A stretch of DNA of 64,000 nt. Source: Bradyrhizobium sp. AZCC 1610 (GTDB lineage: Bacteria > Pseudomonadota > Alphaproteobacteria > Rhizobiales > Xanthobacteraceae). Within the stretch, counting starts at the first letter, position 1, and every line of letters begins with the position of its first letter. This document shows, piece by piece, positions 33,599 through 43,422 of the stretch. Both the position numbers and the translations under genes were made by a program. A model generated the notes under the pieces. It saw only the letters and a program-made list of their open reading frames with translations. It was not told the origin of the DNA and did not search any database. The stretch is taken from contig NZ_JAZHRR010000001.1 of the NCBI RefSeq assembly GCF_036924515.1, positions 62,001 to 126,000 on the forward strand, read 5' to 3'.

Positions 33599-34486
33599 AT
33601 GACAGCCGTGCCCGAGACGTCCGCCGCCTCCGACATCGAACGCCTGCTGGTCGCGATGCGGCCAAAACTGCATCGCTATTGCGCGCGCATGGTCGGTTCT
33701 GTCATCGACGGCGAGGACGTGCTGCAGGACGCGCTGATCAAGGCGGTGGAGGCGCGTGCCTCCGCCGGCAACATCGGCAATCCCGAAGGCTGGCTGTTTC
33801 GGATCGCGCACAATACGGCGCTGGATTTCCTGCGGCGGCGCCACCGGCAGGAGGCGCTGCGATCGGTGGAGGAGGTGGACATGATGGTTGACCAACTCGA
33901 TGCCGTGGAGAGTCGCCAGATCGCCGCCACCTCCTTGCGTACCTTCATGCGCCTGCCCGCAGCGCAGCGCTCAAGCGTGATCCTGATGGACGTGCTCGGC
34001 TGCTCGCTCAAGGAGATCTGCGAAATCATGGATTGCAGCCTGCCCGCGGCCAAGGCTGCGCTGCATCGCGGACGCACGCAGTTGCGGGAAATCGCCGATG
34101 AGCCGGAGGATACGCCGCAACAGAGATTATCGGATGCCGATCGCGAGCGCCTCGGCGCCTATGTTGCCCATTTCAACGCGCGCGACTTTGACGCAATTCG
34201 CGCCATGATCGCGGACGACGTCAGGCTCGATCTCGTCAGCAAGTCCCGCCTGAACGGCAAGGCCGAAGTGTCCCGCTATTTCGGCAATTACGCCAAGGTG
34301 AGCGACTGGCGCCTGGTCCCGGGCCTGGTGGAGGGACATCCCGCCATCCTGGTGTTCGATCCGAACGAGCTTGATAGGGCCCCGAAATACTTCATGCTGC
34401 TGGGCTGGACCGCCGGCAAGGTCGCGACCATCCGGGATTTCCGCCACGCGTCCTATGCGATCGACGGTGCGGAATATTCGGTCTGA
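33599..34486 (+). CDS. ECF sigma factor with SnoaL-like C-terminal domain
   Basis: The 295-residue protein has sigma region 2 (HRYCARMVGSVIDGEDVLQDALIKAVEA, GWLFRIAHNTALDFLRRR) and region 4 (RSSVILMDVLGCSLKEICEIMDCSLPAAKAALHRGRTQLRE). A SnoaL/NTF2-like domain follows from about residue 180 (LGAYVAHFNARDFDAIRAMIADDVRLDLVSK). In this ECF group the C-terminal domain takes the place of a separate anti-sigma factor and modulates activity. It is co-oriented with the small gene upstream. The signal and targets are unknown. Confidence 0.88.
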   Translation: MTAVPETSAASDIERLLVAMRPKLHRYCARMVGSVIDGEDVLQDALIKAVEARASAGNIGNPEGWLFRIAHNTALDFLRRRHRQEALRSVEEVDMMVDQLDAVESRQIAATSLRTFMRLPAAQRSSVILMDVLGCSLKEICEIMDCSLPAAKAALHRGRTQLREIADEPEDTPQQRLSDADRERLGAYVAHFNARDFDAIRAMIADDVRLDLVSKSRLNGKAEVSRYFGNYAKVSDWRLVPGLVEGHPAILVFDPNELDRAPKYFMLLGWTAGKVATIRDFRHASYAIDGAEYSV

Positions 34487-34509
34487 ATCGCTCGCCTGGT
34501 GCGACAATT

Positions 34510-34537
34510 GTTGCCTCGGCAACCGGAACTATAGTTC
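34510..34537. promoter_or_regulatory. Two adjacent palindromes upstream of the Liv-type transporter
   Basis: GTTGCCTCGGCAAC at 34510-34523 is the same dyad as at 26122-26135, and GAACTATAGTTC at 34526-34537 is a perfect 12-bp palindrome 2 bp later. They lie about 200 bp upstream of the binding-protein gene. The sigma factor gene ends at 34486, so they belong to the transporter promoter region. The remaining gap to 34737 shows no gene. Confidence 0.6.
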
Positions 34538-34737
34538 TTGCCATCTCCCGCCTCCACGAATTATGGTGCAGGCTACGGCGGTATGGGCCGAAGGTTCTAA
34601 GAGGGGCCTTTGGTTCATGCTTGCCGCAGACTGGCGATTTCGCGCACAAAATACCTCACCTGATAATGAGGCGCGCGAGATAAGCGCGGTCGCCCGGTAG
34701 AGCCGGGTCTGGTTCGATAACGAGGAGGGGAGTGATT

Positions 34738-35910
34738 ATGAAAAAGGCATTCTGGCTGGCGGGCGCAACCGTCTTGGCGCTGACGCAGACGGCGCTCGCA
34801 GGCGACACTATCAAGATCGGCTTTGTCTCGACCTTCAGCGGCCCGACCGCTGTGATCGGCAACGACATGCGCAACTCGTTCGAGCTGGCGCTCGACCATC
34901 TCGGCCGCAAGATGGGCGGCAAGCCGGTCGAGGTGATCTATGAGGACGACGGCCAGAAGCCTGACGTCGGCAAGCAGAAGACCGAAAAGCTGATCCAGTC
35001 CGACAAGGTCGATTTCATCGCCGGCTATATCTGGTCGAACGTGCTGCTGGCCTCGCTCAAGACCGCGGTCGATTCCAAGACCTTTCTGATCTCGGCCAAT
35101 GCCGGACCCTCGCAGCTCGCCGGCGAGCTCTGCTCGCCTTACGTGTTCTCTACCTCCTGGCAGAATGACCAGACCCCGCAGGCGGTCGGCACCTACATGA
35201 ACCAGAAGGGCGTCAAGTCGGTGTTCCTGATCGGCCCGAACTACGCCGCCGGCAAGGACATGCTGGCCGGCGTCAAGAGCACGTTCAAGGGCCAGGTCGT
35301 GGGCGAGGAATATACGGTGTGGCCGAGCCAGCTCGACTTCTCCGCCGAACTCACCAAGGCCAAGAACTCCAAGGCCGAGTCGATCTTCGTGTTCTATCCG
35401 GGCGCTGCCGGCGTGCAGTTCCTCAATCAGTACGCGCAGGCCGGGCTCAAGCAGCAGATCCCGCTTTATACGGCATTCACGATCGACGAATTGTCGCTGC
35501 CGCTGCAGAAGGAAAACGCGATCGGCGTGCCCGGCGCGCAGCAGTGGGTCAACGACCTGCCGAACGCGGAGAACAAGAAGTTCGTCGCGGACTACCGCAA
35601 GAAGTACACCGGCCTGCGCCCGACCTTCTACGGCGCGCAGTCCTATGACGCCGCTAACCTGATCAACAGCGCCGTTGTCGCCGTGAAGGGCGATACCTCG
35701 AAGAAGGACGAGATGAAGGCCGAGATGGAGAAGGCTAACTTCAAGTCGGTGCGCGGGCCGTTCAAATACGGCAAGAACCACATTCCGATCCAGAATTTCT
35801 ACTTGCAGGACGTGGTCAAGGACGCCGACGGTCAACTCTCGCTCAAGACGGTGGCCACCATCGTCAAGGACGACCAGGACCGCTTCCACGACAAATGCCC
35901 GATGAAGTGA
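34738..35910 (+). CDS. Branched-chain/aromatic ABC transporter substrate-binding protein
   Basis: The 390-residue protein has a signal peptide (MKKAFWLAGATVLALTQTALA) and the Liv-type fold: IKIGFVSTFSGPTAVIGNDMRNSFELALDHLG, VEVIYEDDGQKPDVGKQKTEKLI, AGYIWSNVLLASLKTAVDSKTFLISANAGPSQLAGELCS. ATG 34738 is preceded by GGAGGGGAG. It heads a complete LivKHMGF-type system of five genes. The subgroup and the neighbours suggest a benzoate or related aromatic acid as ligand rather than leucine; this is an inference. Confidence 0.9.
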   Translation: MKKAFWLAGATVLALTQTALAGDTIKIGFVSTFSGPTAVIGNDMRNSFELALDHLGRKMGGKPVEVIYEDDGQKPDVGKQKTEKLIQSDKVDFIAGYIWSNVLLASLKTAVDSKTFLISANAGPSQLAGELCSPYVFSTSWQNDQTPQAVGTYMNQKGVKSVFLIGPNYAAGKDMLAGVKSTFKGQVVGEEYTVWPSQLDFSAELTKAKNSKAESIFVFYPGAAGVQFLNQYAQAGLKQQIPLYTAFTIDELSLPLQKENAIGVPGAQQWVNDLPNAENKKFVADYRKKYTGLRPTFYGAQSYDAANLINSAVVAVKGDTSKKDEMKAEMEKANFKSVRGPFKYGKNHIPIQNFYLQDVVKDADGQLSLKTVATIVKDDQDRFHDKCPMK

Positions 35911-36037
35911 TGGTTGGCATGGCCGGTGCATGATCTCGCGGACCCGCCCTCGGGCTTGACCCGGGGGCGGTTTGCGACAGATCATCCGCCCAACAAGAAA
36001 ATGGCGGCGGCGCAGATGTGCTGCCGCTGTTTTGTTG

Positions 36038-36086
36038 GAGCATGATCCGGAAAAGTGGACCCCGGTTTTCCGATAAGATCATGCTC
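36038..36086. repeat. Palindromic repeat, family G (rhizobial type)
   Basis: GAGCATGATCCGGAAAAGTG at the left matches, in inverse, CCGATAAGATCATGCTC at the right, with CCCGGTTTTCC in the middle. A second hairpin, AGAGCG...CGCTCT, follows at 36099-36127. Together they occupy much of the 240-bp gap between the binding protein and the first permease, with another partial GGGCTTGACCCG word at about 35953. Confidence 0.78.
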
Positions 36087-36150
36087 AAATCATAGAGATA
36101 GAGCGGGATGACGAGTCATCACGCTCTAGGCCCAGAGTTTCAAGGAATTC

Positions 36151-37068
36151 ATGCTCGTCCTCGTAGAACAATCGCTGAACGGCCTGCAGTTCGGCCTGCT
36201 GCTGTTCCTGCTGGCAGCCGGCTTGACGCTGGTGTTCGGCATCATGGATTTCGTCAATCTGGCGCACGGCTCGCTCTACATGATGGGCGCCTATTTCGCC
36301 GCCACCTTCGTGGCGTGGACGAACAGTTTTGTGCTCGGCATCTTGCTGGCACTGGGCGCCACGTTGCTGCTCGGGATCGCGCTCGAATTCATCGCGCTGC
36401 GGCATCTTTACGGCCGCGACCATCTCGACCAGGTGCTGGCGACCTTCGGGTTGATTCTTTTCTTCAATGACGCGGTGCGGCTGATCTGGGGACCGGCCGG
36501 CCTGTCGCTGCCGCTGCCGGCCTGGCTGACCGTGCCGGTGCAGATCGTTCCCGGCGTGTTCTATCCGGCCTATCGATTGTCGATCATCGTGGTTGCGCTC
36601 ACGGTCGCAGCGCTGCTTTATGTCGTCGTCATGCGGACCCGCATCGGCATGCTGATCCGCGCCGGCGCCTCCAACCGCGAAATGATCGGCGCGCTCGGCA
36701 TCAACATCAAGCTGCTGTTCACGCTGGTGTTCGGGCTTGGCGCGGCGCTCGCCGGCCTTGCCGGGCTGATGCAGGCGCCGATCCTCACCGTGCAGATCGG
36801 CATGGGCGAGAACATCCTGATTCTCGCCTTCGTCATCATCGTGATCGGCGGCATCGGCTCGATCCGCGGCGCGTTCATGGCCGCGATCTTCGTCGGCATG
36901 ATCGATACGCTCGGCCGCGCCTTTTTGCCGGATCTGCTGCGCATGGTGTTGAGTTCTGCTGCAGCCTCCACCGCGGCACCGGCATTGTCCTCGATGCTGA
37001 TCTATCTGCTGATGGCCATCGTCCTGGTGGTGCGGCCGGAGGGGCTGTTTCCGGCCGCCAAGCGATGA
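36151..37068 (+). CDS. livH: Branched-chain-type ABC permease, LivH family
   Basis: The 305-residue membrane protein shows LQFGLLLFLLAAGLTLVFGIMDFVNLAHGSLYMMGAY at its N terminus, typical of LivH, with eight or so helices and the cytoplasmic loop MLIRAGASNREMIGALGINIKLLFTLVFGLGAALAGLAGL. AAGGA precedes ATG 36151. Its end overlaps the LivM start by 4 bp (ATGA). Confidence 0.93.
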   Translation: MLVLVEQSLNGLQFGLLLFLLAAGLTLVFGIMDFVNLAHGSLYMMGAYFAATFVAWTNSFVLGILLALGATLLLGIALEFIALRHLYGRDHLDQVLATFGLILFFNDAVRLIWGPAGLSLPLPAWLTVPVQIVPGVFYPAYRLSIIVVALTVAALLYVVVMRTRIGMLIRAGASNREMIGALGINIKLLFTLVFGLGAALAGLAGLMQAPILTVQIGMGENILILAFVIIVIGGIGSIRGAFMAAIFVGMIDTLGRAFLPDLLRMVLSSAAASTAAPALSSMLIYLLMAIVLVVRPEGLFPAAKR

Positions 37069-38004
37069 AATCTCAAATCAACCTCCGCAACGCCGTCGTG
37101 GCGCTCGTCGCGCTTGGCCTCGCGCTTTTGCCGGTCTATTCCGCGGCGACCGGCAACATCTTCATCCTGACGCTGTTCACCCGCATCGTCATCTTTGCGC
37201 TCGCCGCCGCCAGCCTCAATCTCATCATGGGCTACGGTGGCATGATGAGTTTTGGCCATGCCGCCTATCTCGGCATTGGCGGTTATGCGGTGGGCATCCT
37301 CGCCCATGAAGGCATCGGCTCCGGCTTCATCCAGTGGCCGGTCGCGCTGGCGCTGTCGGCGCTTTATGCGCTCGTGATCGGTGCGCTTAGCCTGCGCACC
37401 CGCGGCGTCTATTTCATCATGATCACGCTCGCCTTCGCGCAGATGGCCTATTACATCGCCTCGGGTCTTTCTCGCTATGGCGGCGATGACGGCCTCACCA
37501 TCTACAAGCGCAGCACTTTCGGCGGCCTGATCGACCTGTCGAACCGCGTGCAGTTCTACTACCTCTGCCTCGCCTGCCTGTTCGGCGGCGTCTATCTGAT
37601 CTGGCGTATCATCAATTCTCGCTTCGGCATGGTGGTGCAGGGCGTGCGTTCCAACGAGCAGCGCATGCAGGCGATCGGTTTTCATGCCAACAGATATCGT
37701 CTCGTCTGTTTCGTCATCTCAGGCACCATCTGCGGCCTTGCCGGCGCGCTGCTGGCCAACAATACCGACTTCATCAGCCCGGCCGGGATGTACTGGACCC
37801 GTTCCGGCGAACTCATGGTGATGGTGGTGTTCGGCGGCATGGGCTCGCTGTTCGGGCCTGTCCTGGGCACCATCGTGTTCCTCCTGCTGGAAGAAGTCCT
37901 GTCGCAGTTCACCGAATACTGGGCGTTGATCATGGGCCCGCTGTTGCTGCTGATCGTGCTGTTCGCGCGCGGCGGCATCATGGGTTTGCTGGGGAGGTTG
38001 AGCC

Positions 38005-38012
<8 letters not shown>
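37065..38012 (+). CDS. livM: Branched-chain-type ABC permease, LivM family
   Basis: The 315-residue membrane protein has IFALAAASLNLIMGYGGMMSFGHAAYLGIGGYAVGIL and the loop SNEQRMQAIGFHANRYRLVCFVISGTICGLAGALLANN, both LivM signatures. It overlaps livH by 4 bp and livG by 8 bp, so the four membrane/ATPase genes are translationally coupled. Confidence 0.93.
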
Positions 38013-38764
<752 letters not shown>

Positions 38765-38772
<8 letters not shown>

Positions 38773-39478
38773 AACCTTGCTGGAAATCGACGGCATCGAG
38801 ACCTGCTACGGCCTCAGCCAGGTGCTGTTCGGGCTTTCGTTGAAGGTCCAATCGGGCGAGATGGTCGCCCTGATGGGCCGCAACGGCATGGGCAAGACCA
38901 CCACCATCCGTTCCATCATGGGCATGACGCCGGCCCGTGCCGGCAAGGTCCGCTTCGCGGGCGAGGAAGTGCGCAGCCTGCCGTCGTACAAGATTGCAAA
39001 GCTCGGCATCGGCCTGGTGCCGGAAGGCCGCCAGATCTTTCCGAACCTGACGGTGTACGAAAATCTGGTGGCGGCGTCGGGCAATCGCGCCGGCAATTCC
39101 GATCCCTGGACCATCGAGAAAATCCATGCGCTGTTTCCACGGCTCGCCGAGCGCGGCAGCAACATGGGCGTCACCCTGTCCGGCGGCGAGCAGCAGATGC
39201 TGGCGATCGGCCGCGCGCTGATGACCAATCCAAAACTGTTGATCCTGGACGAAGCCACTGAAGGCCTCGCGCCGCTGATCCGCGAGGAAATCTGGAACTG
39301 CCTGTCGATGCTGAAGGGGCGCGGTCAGTCGGTGCTGGTCATCGACAAGAACGTCGCCAACCTCTCCCGCATCGCCGACCGCCACTACATCATCGAGCGC
39401 GGGCGGACGGTGTGGAGCGGGACCAGCGAGCAGTTGATTGCGGAGCCGGATCTGCAGCACCGGTATTTGGGGATTTGA
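38765..39478 (+). CDS. livF: ABC transporter ATPase, LivF family
   Basis: The 237-residue ATPase starts at ATG 38765, overlapping livG by 8 bp. It has Walker A GRNGMGKTT, GLVPEGRQIFPNLTVYENL (a LivF hallmark), signature LSGGEQQMLAIGRAL and Walker B LLILDEATEGL, where the usual DEP is DEA. It is the last gene of the transporter operon. Confidence 0.94.
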
Positions 39479-39492
39479 GACGGTATTCCCGC

Positions 39493-39576
39493 CGTCATTG
39501 CGAGCGCAGCGAAGCAATCCATTTATCCACTTGCCGAGGCATGGATTGCTTCGTCGCTGAGCTCCTCGCAATGACG
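39493..39576. repeat. Palindromic repeat, family B, first copy
   Basis: It begins CGTCATTGCGAGCGCAGCG and ends CTCCTCGCAATGACG, with inner arms AAGCAATCCAT and ATGGATTGCTT. A near-identical copy is at 41088-41165, so the element flanks the GS-like gene on both sides. Confidence 0.9.
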
Positions 39577-39601
39577 AGTTGAGAGGGCGGAGCAAGCCTC
39601 C

Positions 39602-41038
39602 TCAAAACATCTCGAAATATTCGCGGTGCTCCCAGTCCGACACCTCGGCTTGAAACCGCTCGATCTCGGCGTTCTTGATATGAACGTAGTAATCGACGAA
39701 CTCGGGCCCGAACGCACCGCGGAAAAACGGATCGTCCTGCAGCGCGAACACGGCCTCGCGCAGGCTCTTCGGCAACAGCGCCGCCTTGGTTTCGTAAGGC
39801 GTATCCGCCGATGGCCCCGGATCGAGCTTGCGGTCGACGCCGTCTAGCCCTGAGAGAATTTGCGAGGCCATGTAGAGATAGGGATTGGCCGCGGGCTCGC
39901 CGATCCGGTTTTCCAGCCGCGTCGCAGTGTCGCCCGCGCCGCCGAGCACGCGGATCATGACGCCGCGGTTGTCGCGACCCCAGATCGCGCGATCCGGTGC
40001 CAGCGAGTAGGAGCGGTAGCGCTTGTAGCCGTTGATGGTCGGCGTCGTGAACACGGTTGACGCGCGCGCGTGCTCCAGAAGTCCCGCAAGATAGTGTTTT
40101 GCGAACGGGCTCAGCACCTCGTCCTTGTCGCTGGCCATGAACGCGTTCTCGCCGCTTGCGCGCGACACCAGCGATTGATGCAGGTGCCAGCCGGAAGCAA
40201 ATACATTGGGCAGTTTCGGCCGGCACATGAAGGTCGCGTGATAACCATGGCGACGGGCGGTCTGCTTCACGGCGCTACGAAACAGCACCATGTTGTCTGC
40301 GGGAGCGAGGCCCTTGGTCGGCTGGAAGGTGAATTCGCACTGGCTTGGGCCGAACTCGACCTCGACCGACCGCAAGGGCAGGCCGAGCGCCAGCACGTCG
40401 CGGCGGATAATTTCGAGCGCCGGCTCCATCTGGTCGTAGCGCTGCTCGGTCAGGTATTGGTAGCCGTGCGATAGCAGGCTGACGGATGGCGGACGCCCGG
40501 GCTGGCCGGCATCCTCCGGCGTCATGTGCGCGTCGTCGAGCTTGAAAAGGTGGAATTCGACCTCAAGGCCTGCGACGAAATCGTAACCGCGGCTGCCCAG
40601 TTGATCGAGCACCTTGCGATAGAGATGCCGCGTGGCAAACGGCACCGGGCGGCCGTCGCTGAAATAGAGGTCACACAGCAGCCAGCCCGTGGTCGGCGCC
40701 CACGGCAGCACGCGAAATGTTGTCGGGTCGGCCACCATCAACACGTCGGCGGCGCCTTCCATCTCCTTCATGCCAAAACCGCCGCCGGCGGTGAACACCG
40801 GGAACACCGTCTTGTGCGAGGTGTCCTTGGCGAGCATCGTGGTGGTGATGGAGCAGCCGCTCTCCAGCGACGCAATCGCTTCAGATGCGACCAGCGTCTT
40901 GCCGCGGAGGATGCCGTGCTGATCGGGGAATGAAAGCCTGACGACTTCGAGCTTCTGCTCTTCGACGATCTTGCGCAGGCGGCTGGCGGCCTCCTGCTGT
41001 TCTTTCGACCACAGACCGTGACGTTCAACGAAACTCAA
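39602..41038 (-). CDS. Glutamine-synthetase-like gamma-glutamyl ligase
   Basis: The 478-residue protein has the GS catalytic core: GLEVEFHLFKL (metal ligands), EVEFGPSQCEFTF, NVFASGWHLHQSL, NGYKRYRSYSLAPDRAIWGRDNRGVMIRV and RLENRIGEPAANPYLYMASQILSGLDG. It lacks the adenylylation site of housekeeping GlnA and looks like the group that glutamylates amines (PuuA, IpuC, AtdA1 types). The frame opens with TTG at 41068; I prefer TTG 41038, which has GGGGAG upstream. It lies directly downstream of a Rieske oxygenase gene on the same strand, separated by a repeat. This pairing recalls arylamine pathways in which glutamylation precedes ring oxidation; the substrate is unproven. Confidence 0.8.
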   Translation of the reverse strand: MSFVERHGLWSKEQQEAASRLRKIVEEQKLEVVRLSFPDQHGILRGKTLVASEAIASLESGCSITTTMLAKDTSHKTVFPVFTAGGGFGMKEMEGAADVLMVADPTTFRVLPWAPTTGWLLCDLYFSDGRPVPFATRHLYRKVLDQLGSRGYDFVAGLEVEFHLFKLDDAHMTPEDAGQPGRPPSVSLLSHGYQYLTEQRYDQMEPALEIIRRDVLALGLPLRSVEVEFGPSQCEFTFQPTKGLAPADNMVLFRSAVKQTARRHGYHATFMCRPKLPNVFASGWHLHQSLVSRASGENAFMASDKDEVLSPFAKHYLAGLLEHARASTVFTTPTINGYKRYRSYSLAPDRAIWGRDNRGVMIRVLGGAGDTATRLENRIGEPAANPYLYMASQILSGLDGVDRKLDPGPSADTPYETKAALLPKSLREAVFALQDDPFFRGAFGPEFVDYYVHIKNAEIERFQAEVSDWEHREYFEMF

Positions 41039-41087
41039 CGCGTCACTCCCCGAGTCTGAATTGAACAATTGAAATTGCTATATCGGC

Positions 41088-41165
41088 CGTCATTGCGAGC
41101 GCAGCGAAGCAATCCATAGTGCCGCAAGCGTTGGCATGGATTGCTTCGCTGCGCTCGCAATGACG
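41088..41165. repeat. Palindromic repeat, family B, second copy
   Basis: It begins CGTCATTGCGAGCGCAGCG and ends GCTGCGCTCGCAATGACG; inner arms AAGCAATCCAT and ATGGATTGCTT are shared with the copy at 39493. It separates the Rieske oxygenase from the GS-like gene. Confidence 0.92.
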
Positions 41166-41177
41166 GAGGAGAGACCA

Positions 41178-42536
41178 TCACTCCGCCGCCGACAAATGCC
41201 GGATCTTGCCGGCGATCTCGGTCGGCACCGGCGCGGCCCAGGGCGCACCGCGGCGTCGCTTCACGTCGACTTCCATCCAGTAAATTTCCCAACCGCGCGT
41301 CGGCCCGATGCCGTCCATGGTTGCCGGGCCCTGGATGCTGCGCGCATGCGCGGCGTCCAGGAACATGAACGGCTTCTCGCCGCCGACAACCTTTTCGATC
41401 TCCTGCCGCAGCAGGCGGCGATACTGCACGATCGCCTTGTCCGATGTGCCGAGATGCTCGTTGGTGCGGTCCTGGATCGCGCCCATCGATTCCACCGCCC
41501 ACTGGTCGTGCACGTTGATGTCGGTCCCCATGCCGGTATAGGTCTCGGTCGCCTGTTCGTGCGGATCGAAGCCGTAATCGTTGCTCTTGTTCTTGCGCGA
41601 TTTGTAATCCGGCAGCTCGTACAATTCGAGCCGCTGGTCGCGCATCTTCTTCTTGTCGACCGGCGCTGTGTAGCTGGTGAAGATCGCGTACCAGTAGCAG
41701 TTCTCGTCATCGACAGGCACGTGCCACTGCGTGATCGTCATCTCCTGACTCATCGGAATGACGAAGCCGTGCGGGAAGAGCTGGTTGGTGACGCGCACAT
41801 GCGTCCGTTCCTCGTCGATCTCACGCAGCGCGATCAGGCGCAGTCCGTATTCGGTGTGCTCGACATTGATGATCGGATTGTCGTATTCGCGCAAAATCTT
41901 CGTCATCGGCATATCGCTTCCGGCGGAAGCGCCGCGGAACTGCTTGCCATAGGCAGTGGAAGTGTCCTCGTCCTCGAAGAAGCGGTGCAGGAACGAGGCG
42001 TGGGCCGGATCGATGCCGACTTCCAGCGCCTGCAGCCAGTTGCAATTGATGTGGCCCTTGAACGCAAAGGTATGGCTGTCGGGCGCGACAAAACAGTCGA
42101 TCTCAGGAAATGCCGGCGGTTCGCCTTCGCCCAGATATGCCCAGAGGATGCCGCTCTTCTCGACCACGGGATACGAGCGCTGCTTGATGCCATGGCAAAG
42201 CTTTGAGTCCTTTGGCTCTGCGGGCGTCTCCAGGCATTGGCCTGAGACGTCGAACAGCCAGCCATGGAAGGCGCAGCGCAGCCCGCCATTCTCCAACCGG
42301 CCGAAGGCGAGGTCGGCGCCGCGATGTGCGCAGTGGCGATCGATCAGGCCGTAGTGGCCTCCCTCGTCGCGAAACAGCACGAGGTTTTCGCCGAGCAGTT
42401 TGACCGGCCGAACCGGCCGCGGACCCTGCAGCTCATCCACCAGCGCCGCCGGCTGCCAGTACATCCGCATCAGCTTGCCGCAGGGGTCCTTGCGCCCGGT
42501 GCGGGTAATCAGGTCGTTCGCTTCCTGGCTCATCAT
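41178..42536 (-). CDS. Rieske non-haem iron oxygenase, large subunit (phthalate/LigX-like type)
   Basis: The 452-residue protein has a Rieske [2Fe-2S] centre (CAHRGADLAFGRLENGG then CAFHGW, pattern C-x-H...C-x2-H) and the mononuclear iron site around EVGIDPAHASFLHRF (Asp/His/His). Its length and sequence style fit the single-subunit group that includes phthalate 4,5-dioxygenase and O-demethylases such as LigX, which need a separate reductase; none is in the window. ATG 42536 has GGAG upstream; the next codon is also ATG. The gene is divergent from an IclR regulator, with a PcaU-like operator between them, and is followed by the GS-like ligase. Confidence 0.88.
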   Translation of the reverse strand: MMSQEANDLITRTGRKDPCGKLMRMYWQPAALVDELQGPRPVRPVKLLGENLVLFRDEGGHYGLIDRHCAHRGADLAFGRLENGGLRCAFHGWLFDVSGQCLETPAEPKDSKLCHGIKQRSYPVVEKSGILWAYLGEGEPPAFPEIDCFVAPDSHTFAFKGHINCNWLQALEVGIDPAHASFLHRFFEDEDTSTAYGKQFRGASAGSDMPMTKILREYDNPIINVEHTEYGLRLIALREIDEERTHVRVTNQLFPHGFVIPMSQEMTITQWHVPVDDENCYWYAIFTSYTAPVDKKKMRDQRLELYELPDYKSRKNKSNDYGFDPHEQATETYTGMGTDINVHDQWAVESMGAIQDRTNEHLGTSDKAIVQYRRLLRQEIEKVVGGEKPFMFLDAAHARSIQGPATMDGIGPTRGWEIYWMEVDVKRRRGAPWAAPVPTEIAGKIRHLSAAE

Positions 42537-42559
42537 GGCGAGAGGTCTCCGGGAGATTT

Positions 42560-42574
42560 GTTCGCTTATTGAAC
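42560..42574. promoter_or_regulatory. IclR (PcaU/PobR-like) operator
   Basis: GTTCGCTTATTGAAC closely resembles the GTTCGATAATCGAAC-type dyad bound by IclR-family regulators of protocatechuate and 4-hydroxybenzoate genes. It lies 24 bp upstream of the Rieske ATG and 57 bp upstream of the IclR ATG. Confidence 0.68.
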
Positions 42575-42630
42575 TTCTGTGCGATTTTAGCGTAGGCTGA
42601 GCGTTAGGCAAGCGGATTATGGAGGCAGCG

Positions 42631-43422
42631 ATGCCGAAGCTTAAGCGCGTGGGGGACGCAGACAACCGCGGCGCGACCGATTTCATCGAAAGCCTCGATC
42701 GCGGCCTGCGCGTGCTGGAGGTGTTCGGCGGCAGCCGGCAGCCGATGACGTTGAGCGATCTTGCCAAGGCCGCCGACCTGCCGCGCGCGACCGCGCGGCG
42801 GATTCTCTTCACGCTCGAACGCGCCGGCTTCGTCGCAACCGACGGCAAGCTGTTCCGCCTGATGCCGCGTGTGCTGGTGCTGGCCTCCAGCTATCTCGCT
42901 TCCAACCATGTCGTCTCGGTGCTGCAGCCTGCGCTCGACCGGCTCTCGGCCGAGGCACAGGAAATTTCGTCGATGGCGATCCTCGACGGCAACGACGTCG
43001 TCTTCATCGCGCGCGCCAGCCCGACGCGGATATTTTCCGCAGGCATCGACATCGGCTACCGATTGCCGGCGTTCTGCACCTCGGTCGGCCGTGCGCTGCT
43101 GTTGCGGCTGCCTGACGACGAACTGGCCGCGGCGCTCGACAAAATGGACCTCGTGCCGCTGACGCCGTTCACCGTCACCGACAAGAAGCTGTTGCTGAAA
43201 ACGATCATCGCCGATCGCGCGAAAGGCTATTCGCTGGTCGATCGCGAAGCCGAGCCCGGCTTTCGCTCGATCTCGGTACCGATCCGCCGCTATGACGGCG
43301 CGATCGTCGCCGCCATCAACATGGGCGCGCATGTCGACCGCGTGTCGTCAGCCGAGATGGTGGAACGCTTCCTGCCGCGTTTGCGCGAGGCGGCGGCCTC
43401 GGTCAAGTCGATACTGGTATGA
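42631..43422 (+). CDS. IclR-family regulator, PcaR/PobR/PcaU-like
   Basis: The 263-residue protein begins with ADNRGATDFIESLDRGLRVLEVFGGSRQPMTLSDLAKAADLPRATARRILFTLERAGFV (winged helix) and ends with an effector domain (ISSMAILDGNDVVFIARASPTRIFSAGIDIGYRLPAFCTSVGRALLL). ATG 42631 is preceded by GGAGG; ATG 42619 is an alternative. It is divergent from the Rieske/GS-like unit and probably activates it in response to an aromatic acid. Its 3' end overlaps the convergent P-loop gene by 20 bp. Confidence 0.9.
   Translation: MPKLKRVGDADNRGATDFIESLDRGLRVLEVFGGSRQPMTLSDLAKAADLPRATARRILFTLERAGFVATDGKLFRLMPRVLVLASSYLASNHVVSVLQPALDRLSAEAQEISSMAILDGNDVVFIARASPTRIFSAGIDIGYRLPAFCTSVGRALLLRLPDDELAAALDKMDLVPLTPFTVTDKKLLLKTIIADRAKGYSLVDREAEPGFRSISVPIRRYDGAIVAAINMGAHVDRVSSAEMVERFLPRLREAAASVKSILV

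Noticed and set aside
41136..42206. 356-codon frame opposite the Rieske oxygenase
   Set aside because: Antisense shadow; no domain, no ribosome site, and it begins inside repeat B.
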